Assembly: GCF_033100115.1 (NCBI RefSeq) | Contig: NZ_CP136910.1 | Coordinates: 5,472,001 to 5,536,000, forward strand | Reading direction: 5' to 3' | Source of the DNA: Anaerocolumna sp. AGMB13020 | Lineage (GTDB): Bacteria; Bacillota; Clostridia; Lachnospirales; Lachnospiraceae | Length of the DNA: 64,000 nt | Shown: positions 34,213-41,749 of the stretch, one piece after another | Layout: every line of letters begins with the position of its first letter | Numbering within the stretch: the stretch's first letter is position 1 | Made by a program: the position numbers and the translations under genes | Notes under the pieces: generated by a model | What the model was told of the DNA's origin: nothing | Seen by the model: the letters and a program-made list of their open reading frames with translations, nothing else | The model's database searches: none

Positions 34213-35886
34213 TTGAAAGAAGAAAACACAAATAAAAAGGGAGTCAAAGTCATCCCTTTAGGCGGATTAGAACAAATTGGTATGAATATCACTGCTTTTG
34301 AATATGAAGACAGTATAATCGTAGTAGATTGCGGTTTGTCCTTTCCGGAAGATGATATGCTGGGAATTGATTTGGTAATACCGGATGTTACTTATTTGAA
34401 AGAAAACATAAGCAAAGTAAAGGGTTTTGTTATTACTCACGGACATGAAGATCATATTGGATCTTTGCCATATATCTTAAGAGATATTAACGTACCTATT
34501 TATGCTACAAAGCTTACCATCGGCATTATTGAAAATAAATTAAAAGAGCATAACTTATTAAAATCCACCAAAAGAAAAGTGATAAAATACGGACAGTCCA
34601 TAAATCTTGGCGTATTTCGTATTGAATTTATCAGAACCAATCACAGTATAGCAGATGCTGCTGCACTTGCTATCTTTACCCCCGCAGGACTTATTATCCA
34701 CACGGGAGATTTTAAGGTTGATTATACGCCGGTATTTGGAAGCACAATTGATTTGCCCCGTTTTGCAGAGCTTGGAAAAAAAGGTGTACTTGCTCTTATG
34801 TGCGACAGTACCAATGTTGAAAGACCGGGATATACCATGTCTGAGAGGACAGTTGGAAAAACCTTTGACAATATTTTTGCAGAAAATAATAAAAACAGAA
34901 TCATTGTCGCCACCTTCGCTTCCAATGTAGACCGTATCCAGCAGATTATTAATTCAGCTGACAAGTACGGAAGAAAAGTAGTAGTTGAAGGGCGAAGTAT
35001 GGTAAATATCATAGCAACAGCCTCAGAGCTTGGTTATATTACCATGCCAAATAATATCATGATAGATATTGAGCAGATGAAAAACTATCCAGATGAGAAG
35101 CTTGTATTAATTACCACAGGCAGCCAGGGAGAGGCTATGGCTGCACTTCCCAGAATGGCAGCTTCAATTCACAAGAAGATCTCCATTAAACCTGGCGATA
35201 CAGTTATTTTCAGCTCTACTCCTATACCGGGAAATGAGAAATCAGTATTTAAGGTAATCAATGATCTCTCCATGAAGGGAGCAAAGGTTATTTTTCAGGA
35301 TACTCACGTATCTGGTCATGCCTGCCAGGAAGAAATTAAGCTGATTTATGCATTGACAAAACCCAAATACGCTATTCCTGTTCATGGTGAGTACAGACAT
35401 CTCATTAAACACAAGGAAGTTGCTCAGGCAATGGGTGTTCCCAAGGATAATGTATTTGTTATTTCCTCCGGTGATGTATTAGAGCTTTCAGATGAGCGTG
35501 CCGGAGTAGTGGGCAAAGTTCCTGCTCAGGGTATTTTTGTTGATGGTCTTGGAGTTGGTGATGTAGGTAACATTGTATTACGTGACAGACAGCATCTTTC
35601 TGAGAATGGTCTGCTCATAGTAGTAGTGACCCTGGAGAAATATACAAATCAGGTGTTATCAGGTCCAGATATCGTATCCAGAGGTTTTGTATATGTTAGA
35701 GAATCTGAGAATCTGATGGACGAAGCCAAAAATGTGGTGAGCGATGCTTTGGATAAATGCTTAAGCAAAAACACCACTGACTGGGGTAAGATGAAGAACG
35801 AAATAAAAGACTCCTTAAGTGATTATTTATGGAAGAAAACAAAACGTAATCCTATGATACTTCCTATTATCATGGAAGTGAACTAG
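34213..35886 (+). CDS. rnj: Ribonuclease J
   Basis: 557 residues from TTG 34213, which has GGAGGTG at ideal spacing; the upstream TTG at 34198 overlaps that ribosome-binding site and is rejected. Metallo-beta-lactamase domain with THGHEDHIGS (H76, H78, D80, H81), HTGDFKVD, beta-CASP domain with ATFASNVDRIQQ and STPIPGNE, and the C-terminal domain with PVHGEYRHLI. It has 5'-3' exonuclease and endonuclease activity for mRNA decay and rRNA maturation. It is placed between a Fur-family gene and the MltG-like gene. Confidence 0.96.
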   Translation: MKEENTNKKGVKVIPLGGLEQIGMNITAFEYEDSIIVVDCGLSFPEDDMLGIDLVIPDVTYLKENISKVKGFVITHGHEDHIGSLPYILRDINVPIYATKLTIGIIENKLKEHNLLKSTKRKVIKYGQSINLGVFRIEFIRTNHSIADAAALAIFTPAGLIIHTGDFKVDYTPVFGSTIDLPRFAELGKKGVLALMCDSTNVERPGYTMSERTVGKTFDNIFAENNKNRIIVATFASNVDRIQQIINSADKYGRKVVVEGRSMVNIIATASELGYITMPNNIMIDIEQMKNYPDEKLVLITTGSQGEAMAALPRMAASIHKKISIKPGDTVIFSSTPIPGNEKSVFKVINDLSMKGAKVIFQDTHVSGHACQEEIKLIYALTKPKYAIPVHGEYRHLIKHKEVAQAMGVPKDNVFVISSGDVLELSDERAGVVGKVPAQGIFVDGLGVGDVGNIVLRDRQHLSENGLLIVVVTLEKYTNQVLSGPDIVSRGFVYVRESENLMDEAKNVVSDALDKCLSKNTTDWGKMKNEIKDSLSDYLWKKTKRNPMILPIIMEVN

Positions 35887-35921
35887 GAAAGCTTTTAGGA
35901 GATAAAAAGGAGACAGTTTGA

Positions 35922-36335
35922 ATGGCAGCTAAATCGACTACTTCCCGTGTTGCTTTGAAAGTAATCAGCACCATATTGAAGATTTTATTAAATGTATTAT
36001 TTTATTCGATAGTAATTATTCTGTTGATTAAAGTAAGCGGTATGGCACATGATTTCGGATATCAGGTATTCGGAAAGGTAACAGCCTCAGAGTCCCCCGG
36101 ACGTGATACGACGATACAGATCAAAAAAGGGGAATCGACCATGAACATCGCCGGCAAACTGGAGTTATACGGTGTTATCGTTAATAAATATTCCTTTTTC
36201 TTAAAAGCAAAATTAAAAAAATACAATCTTATGCCAGGTACCTATGAGCTGAATACTTCTATGACTTATGATGAAATCTTCGATATACTGACCACACCGC
36301 ATACGGAGGAAGAATCAGAGGGCACAGGTGGGTGA
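35922..36335 (+). CDS. Short MltG/YceG-like membrane protein without catalytic domain
   Basis: 137 residues. One membrane segment (about 17-40, LKILLNVLFYSIVIILLIKV) and then an extracytoplasmic region IQIKKGESTMNIAGKLELYGVIVNKYSF ... MPGTYELNTSMTYDEIFDIL (about 65-128), which matches the LysM-like N-terminal domain of endolytic transglycosylase MltG. The MltG catalytic domain, with its conserved glutamate, is absent, and the reading frame stops cleanly with a polar tail, so this looks like a genuine short form rather than a recent truncation. It might bind glycan strands or modulate another synthase. In Bacillus, full mltG (yrrL) lies in this same position before yrrM, which supports the relation. 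Confidence 0.75.
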   Translation: MAAKSTTSRVALKVISTILKILLNVLFYSIVIILLIKVSGMAHDFGYQVFGKVTASESPGRDTTIQIKKGESTMNIAGKLELYGVIVNKYSFFLKAKLKKYNLMPGTYELNTSMTYDEIFDILTTPHTEEESEGTGG

Positions 36336-36478
36336 AGCAGGAGGAACCGGAAAGTAATAATTACTGGGCCACTGACGGTGCATAAGATAGGTTATAATCT
36401 GTACCACACAGGCAAGGAATTTGCATTAGAAAAAAATGCAAGTTGAAATTAAGCCTGATAAAATATATAATGATAATA

Positions 36479-36531
36479 AGAGGCTGTCTTTCCTGATGAT
36501 TTTTATGTCATTCAAGAAGAACAGCCTTTTA
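36479..36531 (+). terminator. Rho-independent terminator before the O-methyltransferase gene
   Basis: AGGCTGT (36481-36487) / ACAGCCT (36521-36527), with TTC/GAA pairs inside, followed by TTTT. Confidence 0.65.
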
Positions 36532-36554
36532 ACAGGTAAAGGATTGGAGTACTT

Positions 36555-37208
36555 ATGATAGTAGATGAACGTATTACAGCATATATAAATTCCTTAAGCA
36601 ATGAATTACCGCCTTATCTTGGAAAGTTAGAAAAAGAGGCATTAAAAGAGGAAGTACCCATAATCAGAAAAGAGACCCAATCCCTCCTGCAATTTCTTAT
36701 AGCCATGAAAAGACCTGCACACATCCTGGAGGTGGGAACTGCCGTGGGTTTTTCTGCGCTTTTGATGAGTGAATGTATGCCGGATAATTGTGATCTCACT
36801 ACCATAGAAAAAGTTGAAATCAGACTGATAAAAGCCAGAGAGAATCTAAAATCCAATGACAAGGCTTCAAGAATTCGACTATTGGAAGGTGATGCATTGG
36901 TAGTTTTGAAAGATTTGGCAAAGGCTGAGGCTGGTTATTACGACTTTATTTTTATGGATGCTGCCAAGGCTCAGTATATGAATTATCTGCCGGAGGTCTT
37001 GAGATTAATGGGACCTGGCTGCCTCCTGGTAACGGACAATGTATTGCAGGATGGAACAGTAGCTCAGTCAAGATATGGTATAACAAGGAGAGACAGAACC
37101 ATACACACCAGAATGAGGGAATATCTGTATACTCTGACCCATTCGGAGGAATTGGATACTACCATCTTATCCGTAGGTGATGGAGTTACCTTAAGTATAA
37201 AGAAATAA
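36555..37208 (+). CDS. SAM-dependent O-methyltransferase (YrrM-like)
   Basis: 217 residues of the class of small O-methyltransferases related to catechol and caffeoyl-CoA enzymes. SAM site HILEVGTAVGFSALLMSE (about 57-74), FIFMDAAKAQYMNYL (about 129-143, metal-binding aspartate) and LLVTDNVLQDGTVAQ (about 156-170). In Bacillus the equivalent YrrM (TrmR) methylates 5-hydroxyuridine in tRNA, and the U32 proteins next to it take part in making that hydroxyuridine. The same gene neighbourhood here (followed by a U32-family gene) supports a TrmR-like role; this is an inference from context. Confidence 0.88.
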   Translation: MIVDERITAYINSLSNELPPYLGKLEKEALKEEVPIIRKETQSLLQFLIAMKRPAHILEVGTAVGFSALLMSECMPDNCDLTTIEKVEIRLIKARENLKSNDKASRIRLLEGDALVVLKDLAKAEAGYYDFIFMDAAKAQYMNYLPEVLRLMGPGCLLVTDNVLQDGTVAQSRYGITRRDRTIHTRMREYLYTLTHSEELDTTILSVGDGVTLSIKK

Positions 37209-37425
37209 GAACTATAAAACTATAAATGAGGATATCTCAACAAGTATTAGCTTGAAAAATAAGCCTTGAAATAAAGGCTTTGCAGAATAAGAACATTGTT
37301 GGGTAATACAAAGTAAAGCAATATTGCTTTAGTTATAGCTTTCTTAACATGAAGAGATTGGCCTTCATAGAATCAAGTAAGGTGATGGGATAGAAAGCGC
37401 AGGACACGAAAGGAAATAAAGAATC

Positions 37426-38685
37426 ATGATAATGGAAGATTTAGGATATAAAAAACCGGAACTCTTAATACCTGCCAGTAATTTAGAGGTACTTAAGATT
37501 GCTGTATTATATGGAGCAGATGCAATTTATATAGGTGGTGAAATGTATGGTCTTCGTGCGAAAGCGAAGAACTTTTCCGCAGAGGATATGAAAGCAGGCA
37601 TTGAGTTTGCTCATGCGCATGGAAAAAAAGTATATGTTACTGCAAATATAACAGCACATAATGAAGATCTCTCAGGCATTCGAAAATATTTTGAAGAGCT
37701 GAAGGAAATAAAACCCGATGCAGTGATTATCTCAGATCCTGGTGTATTTGAAATAGCACAGGAAGTTGCACCGGATATGGAACTGCACATAAGTACACAG
37801 GCTAATAATGTCAATTATGCAACCTATCGTTTCTGGCACCGCCTGGGAGCAAAAAGAGTCGTGTCAGCCAGAGAGCTTTCTCTGGATGAAATTAAGCAAA
37901 TCAGGGATAATATACCGGAAGACCTGGAGATTGAGACGTTTGTACATGGAGCTATGTGTATGGCACATTCCGGAAGGTGCCTCCTCAGTAATTATTTTAC
38001 GGGCAGAGACGCCAACCGTGGAGCTTGTACCCATCCCTGCCGTTGGAAATACTATCTGGTGGAAGAAACAAGACCTGGTGAATACCTTCCGGTTGAGGAA
38101 AATGAGAGAGGAACATATATCTTTAACTCTAAAGATCTTTGCATGATAGAATACATTCCCCATTTAGTGGATGCAGGTATAAACAGTCTTAAAGTAGAGG
38201 GAAGAATGAAAACTGCTCTTTACGTGGCTTCTGTTGCCAGAACATATCGTAAAGCAATTGATGACTTTTTTGAGAATCCCGCTGTTTATGAAAAAAATAT
38301 TCCGTATTATAAAGAAGAGATATCCAAATGTACTTACAGACAGTTTACTACAGGATTCTTTTTTGGAAAACCGGATTCAGATGCGCAGATTTATGATAAC
38401 AATACCTATGTGAAAGAATATACCTATCTTGGAATTATCGGAGAGAAGAAGGAAGAAGGATATTATCGCCTGGAGCAAAGAAATAAATTCTCTGTAGGTG
38501 ATGAAATAGAAGTTATGAAACCGGACGGAAGAAATCTCTTGCTGACAGTTAAGGGAATTTGTGATGAAAACGGTACAGAGATGGAAAGCTGTCCCCACCC
38601 TAAACAGGTCATCTACGTGAATCTTGGAGAAGGACTAGAGGAGAATGACATTCTTCGTAGAAAAGAAGAAGAAACCAATAAATAA
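37426..38685 (+). CDS. Peptidase U32 family protein, probable tRNA hydroxylation protein (TrhP-like)
   Basis: 419 residues. N-terminal TIM-barrel-like part PELLIPASNLEVLKIAV and YGADAIYIGG, and the U32 signature ETFVHGAMCMAHSGRCLLS (about 171-189) with GACTHPCRWKY, whose cysteines probably bind a metal or Fe-S cluster. Despite the name, characterised members (TrhP/YrrN-YrrO, RlhA) are needed for hydroxylation of tRNA or rRNA bases using prephenate. The methyltransferase immediately upstream would then methylate the product. Start at 37426; a second ATG at 37432 is equally possible. Strong terminator follows. Confidence 0.92.
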   Translation: MIMEDLGYKKPELLIPASNLEVLKIAVLYGADAIYIGGEMYGLRAKAKNFSAEDMKAGIEFAHAHGKKVYVTANITAHNEDLSGIRKYFEELKEIKPDAVIISDPGVFEIAQEVAPDMELHISTQANNVNYATYRFWHRLGAKRVVSARELSLDEIKQIRDNIPEDLEIETFVHGAMCMAHSGRCLLSNYFTGRDANRGACTHPCRWKYYLVEETRPGEYLPVEENERGTYIFNSKDLCMIEYIPHLVDAGINSLKVEGRMKTALYVASVARTYRKAIDDFFENPAVYEKNIPYYKEEISKCTYRQFTTGFFFGKPDSDAQIYDNNTYVKEYTYLGIIGEKKEEGYYRLEQRNKFSVGDEIEVMKPDGRNLLLTVKGICDENGTEMESCPHPKQVIYVNLGEGLEENDILRRKEEETNK

Positions 38686-38729
38686 GTTCAGGTTCAATTT
38701 ACTGATTGCTATAACAGTCGTGAAATAAT

Positions 38730-38811
38730 GAAAAGACAAGTGTCGTTTCGTTTGGAAAGGAGTACAAAGATTGTACGCTTTCTATGCGAATCGGCAGCTT
38801 GTCTTTTCTTT
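38730..38811 (+). terminator. Terminator of the U32 gene
   Basis: GAAAAGACAAG (38730-38740) pairs with CTTGTCTTTTC (38798-38808 region); an inner stem GTAC/GTAC sits in the loop; TTTTCG follows. Large but well paired. Confidence 0.7.
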
Positions 38812-38857
38812 TCGTGTAATACAAAGCCTCGGAGAAGCTTCTTAAGATATCGGTTTG

Positions 38858-40627
38858 CTAATACACTCTGACTTCAAAGATTCTGGCATGGCTGTCACCT
38901 TGGGTCCCGGTAACTTTAATTCGGATTTTATCACATATAACTGGCGTGTTAAACGAATGCTTCCGAAATCTTTGATAGTTATTTTCCACATATTCGGAAT
39001 ATACTTGTCTGTCTTCCTTATAACATTCCAATTGATAGTTTCTCACCAGCGTAAGCGGAGGTCCTGGTAGCTGATGCTTTTGAACACGTTCTGACATGGA
39101 AATTGATATTTCGCGGCTCAGATCGGAGTCAAATTTTAAGTGGAGGACGGATAGTTCAATAGGTGATGGAAAGGTAAGACTTAGCCATTCCCCTTCTTTC
39201 CCCAGTTCTTTTGAGATCCAACAGTTGGATTGGGTTCCGGTTTTTCTGGATATCCCGTTTGTAATATTACAACAACTGCCATTATCCAAAGCGGAGGAAC
39301 AATGTAGCTGGGCATTCTTTGCCATATCCTGTTTGTCTTCATTTTTAACTCCTGGAATATAACAATCATCCTTTAGGAGTAATTGCTGTAATTCTCTGAT
39401 GTGAGAGGATACGGCAGCCGGACGTATTCCTTTTTCAGTGGCCAGCGCGCCGGCTGTACCCACTGCCTGGCCAATTACCGCACAGGTTCCCATAACACGA
39501 GTAGAACCAAAAGCCATATGGGAAGTGCTGATAATTCTTCCTGCCAGCATAAGATTTTGAATATCTTTCGCATAAAGACTTCTGTAAGGAATGGTATAAA
39601 GCTTGTCAAGATGAATATAATCCGTAGGCTCCAATTTGGCCTTGAGTCCGCCTGCTACATGCATATCCATAGGCCATCCACCGAAAGCTACAGCATCCTC
39701 AAAAATACGTCCAGCTCTTAAATCCTGTTCTTTGAGTATATAATCACCTATAATCCGGCGGCTTTCACGTTTTCCGGGAAGAAAGCCTACCCAATCAAGT
39801 ACATAATTATCTGCCTTATGATCTCCCTTATTTTTAATATGGTCCCATACTCCATAGAGTGCTTTTAGAAGCTCATCACGGATTTCTTCTCCATCTGACA
39901 CCGTATCAAGGTCCTCTCCCCCAAGCTCAATCCACCAGTAACCATAAGTAATCTCACTATGGTCACGAAGCGTAAGTTCCTCCTCTGTATAGCTGTTTGC
40001 CCAAAAAGGCTTTTGAAAAGGAACCGGTTTTCCTGCATCGATTGCTCGAAACAACAGGGTATTACCCATAGTTACCTGATCGGAGTTCTCCGGTGCATGC
40101 TCTTCCTCAAACACAGCTCTCCCTTCACGGCCACTCATATAACCGGCTCCGGCCAGACTGGCTAAAGTTCCGTCTCCCGTAGCATCAATGAAAAGCGGAG
40201 CTTCAAATTCCAACAACTTTTCAGTTGTAAGCTGTACGGCTCTTATTTTTTTAATTTCGCATTCTTTGACATTAACCTCAGTCATGTGGGTATTCAGGTA
40301 GAGAGTGAGATTGTTCTCAAAATTGCATTTTTCCCAAAGGATGGTATCGAAGATAGAAAAAGACCACTGGGGATTTCGATTTTTATTTTCCAGGAGTATT
40401 TCCTCCAGTATGCCGGTCTCCCTGGCATCAGGTCTTTTACTATGGCAATCGGCACCGCATATATGCATCCGTATTTCTGAGCTGGCATTCCCGCCTAATA
40501 CCGGCCGGTTATGGACCAATGCGGTAGAAGCTCCATGCCTTGCTGCTGCGATAGCGGCACACACACCGGAGATTCCGCCTCCTACTATTACAATATCGTA
40601 TTTCTTAACAATTGGCTGTTTGACCAT
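38858..40627 (-). CDS. FAD-dependent oxidoreductase with C-terminal discoidin-like domain
   Basis: 589 residues from ATG 40627, which has GGAGG 6 nt upstream; longer in-frame starts lack a ribosome-binding site. The FAD Rossmann motif IVIVGGGISGVCAA is at 12-25, followed by LVHNRPVLGGNASSEIRMHI and the FIDATGDGTLASLAGAGY motif (about 160-178), which define the FAD_oxidored (PF12831-type) family. After about residue 445 comes a region with NCWISKELGKEGEWLSLTF, like a galactose-binding discoidin fold. No signal peptide. Members occur in sugar utilisation loci and their substrates are mostly unknown. Divergent from the PocR-AraC gene that probably controls it. Confidence 0.85.
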   Translation of the reverse strand: MVKQPIVKKYDIVIVGGGISGVCAAIAAARHGASTALVHNRPVLGGNASSEIRMHICGADCHSKRPDARETGILEEILLENKNRNPQWSFSIFDTILWEKCNFENNLTLYLNTHMTEVNVKECEIKKIRAVQLTTEKLLEFEAPLFIDATGDGTLASLAGAGYMSGREGRAVFEEEHAPENSDQVTMGNTLLFRAIDAGKPVPFQKPFWANSYTEEELTLRDHSEITYGYWWIELGGEDLDTVSDGEEIRDELLKALYGVWDHIKNKGDHKADNYVLDWVGFLPGKRESRRIIGDYILKEQDLRAGRIFEDAVAFGGWPMDMHVAGGLKAKLEPTDYIHLDKLYTIPYRSLYAKDIQNLMLAGRIISTSHMAFGSTRVMGTCAVIGQAVGTAGALATEKGIRPAAVSSHIRELQQLLLKDDCYIPGVKNEDKQDMAKNAQLHCSSALDNGSCCNITNGISRKTGTQSNCWISKELGKEGEWLSLTFPSPIELSVLHLKFDSDLSREISISMSERVQKHQLPGPPLTLVRNYQLECYKEDRQVYSEYVENNYQRFRKHSFNTPVICDKIRIKVTGTQGDSHARIFEVRVY

Positions 40628-40657
40628 ACTGTACCTCCAGATAATGATAACACTGTA

Positions 40658-40694
40658 ATTATAGCGAAACTGCCTGGAGTTTACCTTGAAAACA
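40658..40694 (-). promoter_or_regulatory. Promoter and activator site for the FAD oxidoreductase gene
   Basis: On the minus strand a TATAAT -10 (40663-40658) has no good -35, but TGTTTTCAAGG (40694-40684) lies just upstream of where it would be. The same 11-mer occurs inverted-identically on the plus strand at 40684 and 40729. This is the layout of an activator-dependent promoter. Confidence 0.45.
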
Positions 40695-40739
40695 CTGTAA
40701 GTCATCTTAAAAATTCTGCAAGGTATTGCCTTGAAAACA
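40684..40739. promoter_or_regulatory. Pair of direct repeats, AraC-type operator candidate
   Basis: CCTTGAAAACA occurs at 40684-40694 and 40729-40739, 45 bp apart in the same direction, in the interval between the divergent oxidoreductase and AraC genes. The second copy contains the -35 of the AraC promoter. Confidence 0.5.
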
Positions 40740-40759
40740 GAAATCGATTAGAATAAAAT
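40731..40759 (+). promoter_or_regulatory. Sigma-A promoter for the PocR-AraC regulator
   Basis: TTGAAA (40731-40736), 17-bp spacer, TAAAAT (40754-40759), followed by the GGGAGGGAGAAA ribosome-binding site. Overlap with the CCTTGAAAACA repeat suggests autorepression. Confidence 0.6.
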
Positions 40760-40776
40760 AAACAGGGAGGGAGAAA

Positions 40777-41673
40777 ATGGCCAAACAATCCTACATAGTA
40801 TTAGCAGAATATTTAAAACAGATTGCAGCAGATTATGGGATACACATCTGCATCAATGATTTTTCCGGTTTTGTCTTTCTTGATGAGGAATTGACAGAGC
40901 TTCTCCATCCTTATATGATTCACAGCAATCCCTATTGCATGATGGTGAAATCGGATAAAGGCCTTTGGGACAAATGCCAGGAAATGAAGAAGCCTATTGC
41001 AGAAAAATGCAGAAGACTTAGAAGTTCCTTTTATGGAAGGTGTCATGGTGGTGTGGAAGAATATATTCTTCCCATATTTTCCAATGTTCAGTTGATTGGG
41101 ACAGTTCATGCAGGGATTTTTTCTTCCAGCGACAAAGACAGTGAAAGGACTGTGAAGGAGCTTGCCAGAAGTGCTGGATTAGAGGAACAGCAGCTTTTAG
41201 AGGTGTACCTGGAATCTGTAAGCGGGCAGGTACCGGAAGCTGATAAGATCAATAGCCTTTTAGGTATTGCAGCAGAATATATCGGAAGGATTTATAATGA
41301 CTTTACCATAACGAATCCGAAGCTTCTCAGCCAGATACGGTTCAACTCTGGTGAAGATAATATCCTGGGGCATACTTTGGATTATATTAAAAGAAATTAC
41401 AAAGAACAAGTATCCGTATCTGAAGTGGCAAAATTCTGCCATTGCAGTGTTTCCTACATCAACCATACCTTTAAGAAAAGAATGAACGTGAATATAAGAG
41501 AATATATCAACCGATTACGAGTGAATACGGCAAAATCATATCTTACCGGCACCAGCCTGTCTATTAAGGAAGTGGCTTCTTTTGTTGGCTTTCATGATCC
41601 AAATTATTTTTGTAAGGTATTTACGGAAATGTGTGGAATTCCGCCTTCTGCGTACAGAAAAGGGAAGGAATAA
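40777..41673 (+). CDS. AraC-family regulator with PocR sensor domain
   Basis: 298 residues. The N-terminal PocR ligand-sensing domain (about 10-165) has the cysteine set C54, C67, C78 and C89 (NPYCMMV, WDKCQEM, AEKCRR, YGRCHGG) and PIFSNVQLIGTVHAGIF. The C-terminal AraC DNA-binding domain (about 195-298) has two helix-turn-helices: VSVSEVAKFCHCSVSYINHTF and LSIKEVASFVGFHDPNYFCK. PocR domains in characterised proteins bind small hydrocarbon-type ligands such as 1,2-propanediol, but are widespread in sugar regulators. It probably controls the divergent oxidoreductase gene and maybe the transport operon downstream. Confidence 0.93.
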   Translation: MAKQSYIVLAEYLKQIAADYGIHICINDFSGFVFLDEELTELLHPYMIHSNPYCMMVKSDKGLWDKCQEMKKPIAEKCRRLRSSFYGRCHGGVEEYILPIFSNVQLIGTVHAGIFSSSDKDSERTVKELARSAGLEEQQLLEVYLESVSGQVPEADKINSLLGIAAEYIGRIYNDFTITNPKLLSQIRFNSGEDNILGHTLDYIKRNYKEQVSVSEVAKFCHCSVSYINHTFKKRMNVNIREYINRLRVNTAKSYLTGTSLSIKEVASFVGFHDPNYFCKVFTEMCGIPPSAYRKGKE

Positions 41674-41749
41674 ACCCGATGTAATATTAGCTGGCAAATA
41701 ATAAATGAAACAGGTTTGATTCTAAAGGACAGAGAAGGATGATAATAAG

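Noticed and set aside
34655..34930. 91-codon frame in another frame of the RNase J gene
   Set aside because: Overlap with a clearly real gene in the same direction; no start signal.
36336..36478. Continuation of MltG catalytic domain by frameshift
   Set aside because: Reading the other frames after 36335 gave no MltG-like sequence before the terminator at 36479.
40305..40658. 117-codon plus-strand frame opposite the FAD oxidoreductase
   Set aside because: Antisense shadow of a conserved coding region with canonical FAD motifs.
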